A DNA stretch of 17,137 bases from an uncultured Atopobiaceae bacterium (GTDB taxonomy: Bacteria > Actinomycetota > Coriobacteriia > Coriobacteriales > Atopobiaceae). The stretch is from positions 1-17,137 of the forward strand of contig CAAGLU010000078.1 of the NCBI GenBank assembly GCA_900770865.1, read 5' to 3'. A model generated the notes under the pieces. The model was not told where the DNA came from. It saw nothing but the letters and a program-made list of their open reading frames with translations, and ran no database searches. Both the position numbers and the translations under genes were made by a program. This document shows, in pieces, positions 6,334 through 13,302 of this stretch. Within the stretch, counting starts at the first letter, position 1, and every line of letters begins with the position of its first letter.

Positions 6334-6408
6334 TTGTTACCGGTGCGTTGGGGGGGTGGCAGCCATCAACTGGGCAAATGTCCGAGTACTGCGACACGCC
6401 GGTAACAA
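6334..6408. repeat. Inverted-end element, array copy 4 (75 bp)
   Basis: The ends TTGTTACCGG and CCGGTAACAA are perfect inverses. The core is CAACTGGGCAAATGTCCGAG. It is separated from copy 3 by 31 bases. Confidence 0.8.
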
Positions 6409-6453
6409 CGCAGCGCTCTTATTGGTGGAACCTTTGGCTGTTCCAATGTCAGT

Positions 6454-6500
6454 GCTCCACAATGAGACAAAGGGACTGTCCCTTTGTCTCATTGTGGAGC
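6454..6500. repeat. Long perfect palindrome, copy 2 of the 31-bp element with extended arms
   Basis: Arms of 22 bp (GCTCCACA followed by ATGAGACAAAGGGA, and its exact inverse) flank the loop CTG. The inner 14 bp of each arm are identical to the copy at 1862-1892; the outer 8 bp are unique to this site. As RNA it would be a very stable hairpin, but no T-run follows. It sits 114 bases upstream of the TetR gene. Confidence 0.88.
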
Positions 6501-6543
6501 GCGTGTGACACTCGGGCGGCGGCGGGCGTGCCGAGAAAATAAC

Positions 6544-6596
6544 TACTCACTCTGTGCAATACTTCACGCGGCGTGAATTAGTTCTCACTGTGTGAA
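6544..6596. promoter_or_regulatory. Three phased 15-bp operator-like sites upstream of the TetR gene
   Basis: Site 2 (6563-6577), TTCACGC-G-GCGTGAA, is a perfect palindrome. Site 3 (6582-6596), TTCTCAC-T-GTGTGAA, has one mismatched pair. Site 1 (6544-6558), TACTCACTCTGTGCA, matches site 3 at 12 of 15 positions. Start-to-start spacing is exactly 19 bp both times. The position, just before the TetR start at 6614, suggests autoregulation and control of the coupled activase gene. Confidence 0.62.
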
Positions 6597-6613
6597 GAAA
6601 TGGGGGCCAGGGC

Positions 6614-7372
6614 TTGAGCCAAACCGTCAGTGACGTCCAACCGGCAGCACGCGACATCCAGCGCGCCGCACGCAGCGTCCAACCGGCCGCGAGCGACGTC
6701 CCGCAGGTCACGGACCGTCGCACGCGTCGCACGCGCCTCGCGCTTCGCGACGCGCTCGCGGAGGAGATATCCGCCACGGGCGACCTCTCTCGTGTCACGG
6801 TGACCGCTGTGACCAGCCGCGCGGGCGTCACACGTCGCACGTTCTACTCGCACTACAAGGACATCCCGGACCTCGTGAACTGCATCGAGACGGACACGGT
6901 GGCGGAGCTCCGCCCTCTGGTGGCGCAGCTCTCCAGCGTCCATCTCGACCAGCTCGCCGAGGCCATCAACCACCAGGAGCCCTGCCCGGGTTCGCAGGAG
7001 ATCCTCTCCTACTTCAAGGAGCGCGGCTCGTATCTGCGGCCGCTCCTGGGCGAGGGCGGTGACCCTGCCTTCTCGCAGCGCATCCGCACCATGGTCCACG
7101 AGGTCGTGGCCGGCCGCGCGCTCGACGGCATCGACCTGCGCGCTGTGGGCGCCTTCTTTGACTACTACCTCACCTTTGCGATATCTGCCGAGGTCGGCGT
7201 GCTCCTGCGCTGGCTTGAGGGCGGCATGCGCGAGAGCGTGCGCACCATGGCACGCATCATGACCGCCCTCATGTTCGTGCGCCCCGGCGACCTGTACGAC
7301 AGCCCCATAGAGCTCGACCTGCCCAGCTTTGCGCTGGCAGTCATGCTTCCCGACGAGGAGGACAACAACTGA
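6614..7372 (+). CDS. TetR/AcrR-family transcriptional regulator
   Basis: This 252-aa protein has a typical N-terminal TetR helix-turn-helix at residues about 37-85: RRTRLALRDALAEEI, then VTVTAVTSRAGVTRRTFYSHYKDIPDLVNCI, including the hallmark G-V-x-x-x-T-F-Y-x-H-Y-x-D. The all-helical C-terminal domain (FFDYYLTFAISAEVGVLLRWLEGGMRESV) would bind an unknown ligand and dimerise. The TTG start at 6614 is chosen because no in-frame ATG or GTG precedes the HTH. The first 27 residues contain three 7-residue repeats (DVQPAAR-like) not usual in the family. The stop overlaps the ATG of the activase by one base (TGATG), so the two are translationally coupled. The regulator most likely controls its own operon through the sites at 6544-6596. 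Confidence 0.88.
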   Translation: MSQTVSDVQPAARDIQRAARSVQPAASDVPQVTDRRTRRTRLALRDALAEEISATGDLSRVTVTAVTSRAGVTRRTFYSHYKDIPDLVNCIETDTVAELRPLVAQLSSVHLDQLAEAINHQEPCPGSQEILSYFKERGSYLRPLLGEGGDPAFSQRIRTMVHEVVAGRALDGIDLRAVGAFFDYYLTFAISAEVGVLLRWLEGGMRESVRTMARIMTALMFVRPGDLYDSPIELDLPSFALAVMLPDEEDNN

Positions 7373-10300
7373 TGACCGAGAACAACGCAACTGCCGAGCC
7401 GCTCGAGCTCACCGAGAACGGCGCGGAGCTCTACCCCGCAACGCCGCAGGACTTCACTGGCGCCGACCTGCGCCTGGGCATCGATGTGGGCTCGACTACG
7501 GTCAAGCTCGCCGTCATCGACGCCTCGGGCAACCTGGTCTACGCCAACTACGAGCGTCACCACACCGACATCCGCGCCACGGCCAAGGAGCTCTTCGCCC
7601 GCGCGCAGCGCGTGGTGGGCGACACCCCCATGCGCGTCTCGATCACCGGCTCCGGCGGCATGCTGCTTGCCAAGTGGCTCGACCTCGAGTTTGTCCAGGA
7701 GGTCATCGCCTCCAAGCGCGCCGTGGAGACCCTCATCCCGCAGACCGACGTCGCCATCGAGCTGGGCGGCGAGGACGCGAAGATCATCTACTTTGACAAT
7801 GGCATCGAGCAGCGCATGAACGGCACCTGCGCCGGTGGCACGGGCGCGTTCATCGACCAGATGGCAACTCTCCTCAAGACCGACGCCATGGGCCTGAACG
7901 AGCTGGCCAAGGGCGCCACGCAGATCCACCCCATCGCCAGCCGCTGCGGCGTCTTTGCCAAGTCAGACGTCCAGCCGCTGCTCAACGAGGGCGCCCGCCC
8001 CGAGGATGTGGCCGCCTCCATCTTCCAGGCCGTGGTCACGCAGACCGTCTCGGGCCTGGCCTGCGGTCACCCCATCAAGGGCTACGTGGCGTTTCTCGGC
8101 GGCCCCCTGCAGTACCTCTCTGAGCTGCGCCGTCGCTTCTACATCACGCTCGATCTCGACGAGGAGCACCGCGTGGTTCCCACCAACGCGCACCTCTTCG
8201 TGGCAACCGGCGCCGCGCTGGCGGGCGAGTCCGACAAGCGTGTGACCTTCGCCGAGGTCATCCACTCGCTCGAGCAGCTGAAGGACGTCCAGGGCTCCGA
8301 GGTCCAGCGCCTAGACCCGCTCTTCGCCACCGAGGAGGACTACAAGGAGTTCAAGGAGCGCCACAACAAGGAGGTCGTGCCCAAGGGTGACCTGGCCAGC
8401 TACCGCGGCCGCGTCTTCATTGGCATTGACGCCGGTTCCACCACCATGAAGTGTGCCGTGGTGGGCGAGAATGGCGAGCTTCTCTACACCTGGTACGGCA
8501 ACAACAACGGCGACGTCCTGGGCACCGCGCGCCACATCATGGACGGCATCTACGACGCCATGCCCGAAGGCTGCACCATCGGCCACGTGACCACCACGGG
8601 CTACGGCGAGGGCATCCTCATCGAGGCCCTGCGCGCGGACTCCGGCGAGATCGAAACCGTCGCCCACCTGCGCGGCGCGAAGGCCTTTGTCCCCGGCGTC
8701 GAGTTCATTCTCGACATTGGCGGCCAGGACATGAAGTGCCTCCAGGTGCGCAATGGCGTCATCGAGCACATCATGCTCAACGAGGCCTGCTCCTCGGGCT
8801 GCGGCTCGTTTATCGAGAGCTTTGCCAAGTCCATGGACATGAGCGTTCAGGAGTTCGCGAAGGTCGCCGTTACCGCAAAGGCTCCCGTTGACCTGGGCAG
8901 CCGCTGCACGGTCTTCATGAACTCCCGCGTCAAGCAGGCGCAGAAGGAGGGCGCGACCATCGGCGACGTGGCCGCGGGCCTCTCGTACTCCGTGATCAAG
9001 AACGCGCTCTTCAAGGTCATTAAGCTGCGCGACTTTGACGAGATTGGCAAGTACTGCGTGGTCCAGGGCGGCACCTTCATGAGCGACGCCACCCTGCGTG
9101 CCTTCGAGCTGCTTACCGGCCGCCAGGTCATCCGTCCTGACATCGCCGGCTGCATGGGTGCCTACGGCGCGGCCCTTCTCGCCCGCGACCGCGCGGGGGC
9201 CACGGGCACCTCGACGATCCTCTCGCGCGAGGACATCGACAACCTCAAGGTCAAGCACACCAACGTCCACTGCGGGCGCTGCGCGAACAACTGCCTGCTC
9301 ACAATCAACGACTTTGGCGGAGGCCACCGCTTCATCACGGGCAACCGCTGCGAGAAGGGCGCGGGCCGTTCCGGCAAGACCAAAAACGATGCCCCCAACC
9401 TCTTCGAATTCAAGAACAAGCTGCTGTTCGACCGTCCCTGCCTGGACGCAGAGACCGCGCCGCGCGGCACGGTGGGCATCCCGCGCGCGCTCAACATGTA
9501 CGAGAACTACCCCTTCTGGCACGCGTTCTTCACCAAGCTGGGCTTCTCGGTGATGATCTCTGACCAGACGTCGTCGAAGACCTACGACGCCGGCATCGAG
9601 TCCATGCCCTCCGAGTCCGCGTGCTATCCGGCAAAGCTGAGCCACGGCCACATCATGAACCTCCTTGCCAAGGACCCGGACTTTATCTGGATGCCCTGCA
9701 TCCGCTGGGAGCGCAAGGAGGACGACACCGCCACCAACCACTACAACTGCCCCATTGTGATGAGCTACCCGCAGGCGCTGGGACTCAACGTGGACGAGCT
9801 CTCTGACCCCAGCGTGGAGTACCTCGCGCCCTTTGTGCCGTATGACGACAAGCGCGAGCTCAAGCGTCGCCTGTACGAGCTCATCTCGGTCCAGCGCGAG
9901 CAGGACGCCGCCAAGGGCAAGGGTCGCTTCCGCGGTCCCCACATCACCCGCTCGGAGATCGACGAGGCCGTGAACGTTGCCTGGCAGGCGGACCTCGACT
10001 TTAAGAACGCCATGCACCGCGCCGGCGACGAGGCCCTGGCCTGGATGGAGGAGCACAACGCCCACGGCATCGTGCTGGCTGGCCGCCCCTACCACAACGA
10101 TCCCGAGATCAACCACGCCATCCCCGAGCTGGTGCACTCGTTTGGCTTCGCGGTGCTCACCGAGGACTCGGTTGCGCACAAGATGAGCCCCGAGCGCCCC
10201 ATCCGCGTGGTTGACCAGTGGATGTTCCACAGCCGCCTCTACCGTGCCGCGCGCTTTGTGGCCACCCGCAACGACCTCGACCTCATCCAGCTCTTCTCGT

Positions 10301-12060
10301 TTGGCTGCGGCCTTGACGCCCTCACCACCGACCAGGTACAGGAGATCCTCGAAGCCTCTGGCAAGATCTACACGGTGCTCAAGATCGACCAGGTCTCCAA
10401 CCTTGGTGCCGCCCGCATCCGCATCCGCTCGCTGATGGCGGCCCTGAAGGAGCAGCAGGAGCAGCTCGAGGAGAAGACCGCCGAGGGCGAGGCCAAGGAG
10501 GTCGAGCCCGTGGGCGTGCACCTGGCCGACGGCTCGCTCGAGCGCGCCCGCAAGACCGACCTCTCGCGCCGCACGCCCGTCTACCGCGAGGCCAAGAGCG
10601 CGGCCTTCCAGAAGGTGCGCTACACCAAGGAGATGCAGGACGCGCACTACACCATCCTCGCGCCGCAGATGAGCCCCGTTCACTTTGAGCTGGCCGAGGC
10701 TGTCCTTCGCGACTATGGCTACAACCTGGTGCTTCTCCCGTCCGTTGACCAGGGCGCCGTTGACGCGGGTCTTAAGTACGTGAACAACGACATCTGCTAC
10801 CCGTCCATCCTCACGGTGGGCCAGATCATGGAGGCCATCGAGAGCGGCAAGTACGACCTATCGCACACGGCCGTCCTCATCTCGCAGACCGGCGGCGGCT
10901 GCCGAGCCACCAACTACATCGCCCTTATCCGCAAGGCGCTGCGCGAGAGCGGCCACCCCGACATTCCCGTGATCTCGATCAACATGGCCACGGGCCTGGA
11001 CGAGGACAACCCCGGCTGGTCCATCAAGGACCCAGCCCTTCTCACCAAGGCCATCTACATCCTGCTCTACGGCGACCTCATGATGCAGTGCGTCTATCGC
11101 ACGCGTCCGTACGAGGCCGAGAAGGGCTCGGTCAACGCGCTGCACGACAAGTACATGGCCCGCATGAAGGCGGCCGTGCACACGCTCAACAAGCGCAGCT
11201 TCGAGCAGATCTGCCAGGAGACTATCACTGCCTTCGATCAGGTGCCGCTCGTGAACGACCGCTCCAAGCCGCGCGTGGGCGTGGTTGGCGAGATTCTCGT
11301 CAAGTTCCACCCCACGGCCAACAACCAGCTGGTCAAGGTCATCGAGGCCGAGGGTTGCGAGGCCAACGTGCCCGGTCTTGTCGACTTCTTCCTCTTTGGC
11401 CTTACGAGCCCCATCAACATGAAGGGCGAGCTCGGCTCCAAGGCGTCCAAGCGCCTCACGCACATGGCGGGCATCAAGCTCATCGAGGCCGCGCGCAAGC
11501 CCATGGACCGCATGCTGGCCCAGTCCTCGCGCTTCGAGCCGTACGAGGACATCTTTGAGCTTGCCGACAAGGCCGAGCAGGTCCTGTCGCTCTGCAACAC
11601 CATGGGCGAGGGCTGGCTGCTCACGGCCGAGATGGTTGACCTCATTGAACATGGCACGCCCAACATTGTGTGTGCGCAGCCGTTTGCGTGCCTGCCCAAC
11701 CACGTTGTGGGCAAGTCCGTGATCAAGCGCCTGCGCCAGATGCACCCCGAGAGCAACATCGTGGCCGTCGACTACGACCCCGGCGCCTCCGAGGTGAACC
11801 AGCTCAACCGCATCAAGCTCATGATTAGCGTGGCCAAGGAGAACTACCGCAATGACCACTCGCGCGGGTTCCACCTTGAGAACCCCAACGACCCCACGGT
11901 GAACGACGCCGTGGCGCCGTACGTGGACGAGTCGCGCTACCACCACGACTCCATCGTGAACGAGGGCGGCGTGGGCCACGGCGCGCCGGCGATTCACCTC
12001 TCGGACGAGCAGCTCGCCCAGATCGAGGACGCCAAGCGCCGGGCTGGCGTAATCAAGTAG
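7372..12060 (+). CDS. Fused 2-hydroxyacyl-CoA dehydratase activase (two BadF/HgdC ATPase domains, DUF2229, HgdB-like)
   Basis: This 1562-aa multidomain protein has two BadF/BadG/HgdC ATPase domains. Domain 1 (about 34-300) has GIDVGSTT at 36-43, IELGGEDAK, Cys153 in GTCAGGTG and Cys192 in SRCGVF. Domain 2 (about 349-610) has GIDAGSTT from 351, ILDIGGQDMK, Cys473 and Cys477 in ACSSGCGSF and Cys512 in SRCTVF. A Cys cluster (634, 637, 641, 660) follows. A DUF2229 region (about 700-1000) has IPRALNMYENYPFW, ACYPAKL (C751), MPCIRWER (C776), GRPYHNDPEINH and SFGCGLDA (C979). A charged linker (about 1020-1070) leads to an HgdB-like part (NNDICYPS C1142; TGGGCRATNY C1177; AQPFACLPNH C1440). The known role of such ATPases is ATP-driven electron transfer from a bridging [4Fe-4S] cluster to radical dehydratases; the substrate here is unknown. 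GAGGAGG lies 10 bases before the ATG. A terminator follows. Confidence 0.9.
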   Translation: MTENNATAEPLELTENGAELYPATPQDFTGADLRLGIDVGSTTVKLAVIDASGNLVYANYERHHTDIRATAKELFARAQRVVGDTPMRVSITGSGGMLLAKWLDLEFVQEVIASKRAVETLIPQTDVAIELGGEDAKIIYFDNGIEQRMNGTCAGGTGAFIDQMATLLKTDAMGLNELAKGATQIHPIASRCGVFAKSDVQPLLNEGARPEDVAASIFQAVVTQTVSGLACGHPIKGYVAFLGGPLQYLSELRRRFYITLDLDEEHRVVPTNAHLFVATGAALAGESDKRVTFAEVIHSLEQLKDVQGSEVQRLDPLFATEEDYKEFKERHNKEVVPKGDLASYRGRVFIGIDAGSTTMKCAVVGENGELLYTWYGNNNGDVLGTARHIMDGIYDAMPEGCTIGHVTTTGYGEGILIEALRADSGEIETVAHLRGAKAFVPGVEFILDIGGQDMKCLQVRNGVIEHIMLNEACSSGCGSFIESFAKSMDMSVQEFAKVAVTAKAPVDLGSRCTVFMNSRVKQAQKEGATIGDVAAGLSYSVIKNALFKVIKLRDFDEIGKYCVVQGGTFMSDATLRAFELLTGRQVIRPDIAGCMGAYGAALLARDRAGATGTSTILSREDIDNLKVKHTNVHCGRCANNCLLTINDFGGGHRFITGNRCEKGAGRSGKTKNDAPNLFEFKNKLLFDRPCLDAETAPRGTVGIPRALNMYENYPFWHAFFTKLGFSVMISDQTSSKTYDAGIESMPSESACYPAKLSHGHIMNLLAKDPDFIWMPCIRWERKEDDTATNHYNCPIVMSYPQALGLNVDELSDPSVEYLAPFVPYDDKRELKRRLYELISVQREQDAAKGKGRFRGPHITRSEIDEAVNVAWQADLDFKNAMHRAGDEALAWMEEHNAHGIVLAGRPYHNDPEINHAIPELVHSFGFAVLTEDSVAHKMSPERPIRVVDQWMFHSRLYRAARFVATRNDLDLIQLFSFGCGLDALTTDQVQEILEASGKIYTVLKIDQVSNLGAARIRIRSLMAALKEQQEQLEEKTAEGEAKEVEPVGVHLADGSLERARKTDLSRRTPVYREAKSAAFQKVRYTKEMQDAHYTILAPQMSPVHFELAEAVLRDYGYNLVLLPSVDQGAVDAGLKYVNNDICYPSILTVGQIMEAIESGKYDLSHTAVLISQTGGGCRATNYIALIRKALRESGHPDIPVISINMATGLDEDNPGWSIKDPALLTKAIYILLYGDLMMQCVYRTRPYEAEKGSVNALHDKYMARMKAAVHTLNKRSFEQICQETITAFDQVPLVNDRSKPRVGVVGEILVKFHPTANNQLVKVIEAEGCEANVPGLVDFFLFGLTSPINMKGELGSKASKRLTHMAGIKLIEAARKPMDRMLAQSSRFEPYEDIFELADKAEQVLSLCNTMGEGWLLTAEMVDLIEHGTPNIVCAQPFACLPNHVVGKSVIKRLRQMHPESNIVAVDYDPGASEVNQLNRIKLMISVAKENYRNDHSRGFHLENPNDPTVNDAVAPYVDESRYHHDSIVNEGGVGHGAPAIHLSDEQLAQIEDAKRRAGVIK

Positions 12061-12072
12061 GGGAGTAGCGTT

Positions 12073-12106
12073 CGCGGGCGGCGGGTCTTCCGTCGCCCGC
12101 GTTTTT
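12073..12106 (+). terminator. Rho-independent terminator of the tetR-activase operon
   Basis: CGCGGGCGGCG (12073-12083) pairs with CGTCGCCCGCG (12091-12101) with one G-U wobble around a 7-base loop, followed directly by TTTTT at 12102-12106. It begins 13 bases after the activase stop. Confidence 0.85.
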
Positions 12107-12132
12107 CTCGCGCTGGGCGGCTTTTCGAGTGT

Positions 12133-12202
12133 CGCTACACATTCGGACCTGAACCTGTATCCCGCGCAGGTCGCTACACATTCGAACTCCGAATGTGTAG
12201 CG
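12133..12202. repeat. Nested inverted repeats with three CGCTACACATTCG copies
   Basis: CGCTACACATTCG occurs directly at 12133-12145 and 12172-12184 and inverted at 12190-12202. Copies 2 and 3 form a perfect 13-bp hairpin with loop AACTC. Between copies 1 and 2 lies a second inverted pair, GACCTG (12146-12151) / CAGGTC (12167-12172). Two mutually exclusive foldings are therefore possible, copy 3 pairing with copy 1 or with copy 2. Confidence 0.8.
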
Positions 12203-12225
12203 CTATTCTCGCCCAGCCCCCGGAA

Positions 12226-12256
12226 CGGGATTCCGTTGCCCGGTAACGGAATCCCG
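12226..12256. repeat. Perfect 12-bp inverted repeat CGGGATTCCGTT/AACGGAATCCCG
   Basis: Arms at 12226-12237 and 12245-12256 surround GCCCGGT. The right arm coincides with the first 21-bp unit of the second repeat cluster. Confidence 0.75.
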
Positions 12257-12277
12257 TTGCCCGGTAACACAATCCCG
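12242..12277. repeat. Second cluster of the 21-bp GGTAAC...AATCCCG units
   Basis: One full unit at 12242-12262 begins GGTAACGGAATCCCGTTGCC and is followed in phase by GGTAACACAATCCCG (12263-12277). The first unit matches unit 1 at 2296 at nearly every position. This cluster lies directly upstream of the HAD gene. Confidence 0.75.
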
Positions 12278-12292
12278 CGGGAGCGGCATAAT
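12264..12292 (+). promoter_or_regulatory. Weak promoter candidate for the HAD gene, partly inside the repeat
   Basis: CATAAT (12287-12292) could serve as a -10. GTAACA (12264-12269), 17 bases upstream and part of the repeat, matches TTGACA at four of six positions. The start codon is 36 bases downstream of the -10. Confidence 0.35.
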
Positions 12293-12327
12293 CGGTGGGG
12301 CCCGCAACCGAGAGGAGACATCACACC

Positions 12328-13164
12328 GTGCTCAAGCTCGTCTTTGTCGATATGGACGACACGTTCCTCACGCCCGAGAAGACCATCACGCCGCTCAACC
12401 GCCAGGCCCTCGACCTTGCGTACGAGCGGGGCATCCAGTTTGTGCCCTGCACCGGCCGCAACCACACCGGCCTCCCGGAGGAGCTGGTGCGCCATCCCAG
12501 CGTGCGCTATGCCGTGTGCTGCAACGGGGCCATTGTCCGCGACCTGCACGAGAGCCGCAACCTGCGTGAGGTCACGCTCGACCACGCACTTGTCCACGAC
12601 CTCTGGCACGAGCTCCAGGACCGCGAGGTTACCTTCGACCTCTTTGCCGACGGTGGCGTCTTCACGGCGCGCGACCGCTGGCACATCATCGACGAGATGG
12701 ACGTCTCCGAGGCCACCCGCTATGTGGTGACCTCGGTGCGCACCTGCTGCGACAAGAGCGTGGACCAGATGATCGACGCGGCGGGCTCCATCTGCCGGGT
12801 GAACGTCTTCTACCTCAACGAGAATGACAAACGCGCCGTGTGGGAGGCCGTGGACGCGCGCCCGGAGCTCACGCGCGCGTCGTCGTTGCCCTGCAACGTC
12901 GAGATTACCCACGCGGGTGCCGACAAGGGCGCAGGTCTCACGTGGCTCTGTCACTACCTGGGTTTCTCGACCGCAGATGCCGTTGCCTTTGGCGACTCGT
13001 CAAACGACATCGCCATGCTGCGCGCCGCCGGTGACGGCGTGGCCATGGCAAACGCTACCCCGGAATGCCTGGCCGCGGCGGATCACGTGACGGCAAGCTG
13101 CAAGGACTCCGGCGTGGCTCGCTATCTCATGCGGGAGGGGGCGCCCCTCTTTGTGGAGGCGTAG
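12328..13164 (+). CDS. Cof-type HAD-IIB phosphatase (first of three)
   Basis: This 278-aa protein of the haloacid dehalogenase superfamily, cap type IIB, has motif I DMDDT (nucleophile D8, acid/base D10), motif II CTGRN, motif III Lys200 in ADKGAG, and motif IV GDSSND with Mg-binding D223 and D227. Such enzymes hydrolyse sugar phosphates, pyridoxal or flavin phosphates, and the substrate cannot be read from sequence. The GTG start at 12328 is chosen because AGAGGAG lies at 12311-12317 and motif I then falls at the usual position 8. An upstream GTG would add 11 unrelated residues. The gene is preceded by the repeat cluster and followed by a 138-base gap before pepT. Confidence 0.9.
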   Translation: MLKLVFVDMDDTFLTPEKTITPLNRQALDLAYERGIQFVPCTGRNHTGLPEELVRHPSVRYAVCCNGAIVRDLHESRNLREVTLDHALVHDLWHELQDREVTFDLFADGGVFTARDRWHIIDEMDVSEATRYVVTSVRTCCDKSVDQMIDAAGSICRVNVFYLNENDKRAVWEAVDARPELTRASSLPCNVEITHAGADKGAGLTWLCHYLGFSTADAVAFGDSSNDIAMLRAAGDGVAMANATPECLAAADHVTASCKDSGVARYLMREGAPLFVEA

Positions 13165-13302
13165 GCCACTCCCGCGCTTCTTGGCCACCGCGTCGCGTCG
13201 AGAAGCCCCGACGCCCCTTTTCGCAAGGGTGTAGACTTTCGGCTGATGAGCAAAACGGCCCGCACGCGGCGGGCACACACGGCAATCCGAAAGGAAGACC
13301 GC

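Larger units (their letters stand above)
5602..6613. other. About 1 kb without a convincing gene
   Basis: The first part (about 5660-5935) is clearly more AT-rich than the rest of the window. It holds the 19-bp palindrome and an inverted pair TTCTGAC (5846-5852) / GTCAGAA (5861-5867), with a further direct GTCAGAA at 5791-5797. The next part (6010-6408) is the array of inverted-end elements. The end holds the long palindrome (6454-6500) and three operator-like sites. The reading frames here are short, lack good ribosome binding sites and resemble no family. Confidence 0.6.

Noticed and set aside
6010..6408. CRISPR array
   Set aside because: Units are 73-75 bases with inverted ends and variable interiors, spacers are similar to one another, and no cas genes are present.
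8311..10683. 790-aa minus-strand open frame
   Set aside because: It is the antisense shadow of the activase gene, caused by strong GC-rich codon bias; its translation is Val/Leu/Ala/His-rich low complexity without a family match.
10858..12954. 698-aa minus-strand open frame
   Set aside because: It spans the activase end, the terminator, repeats and the HAD gene, all well supported on the other strand.
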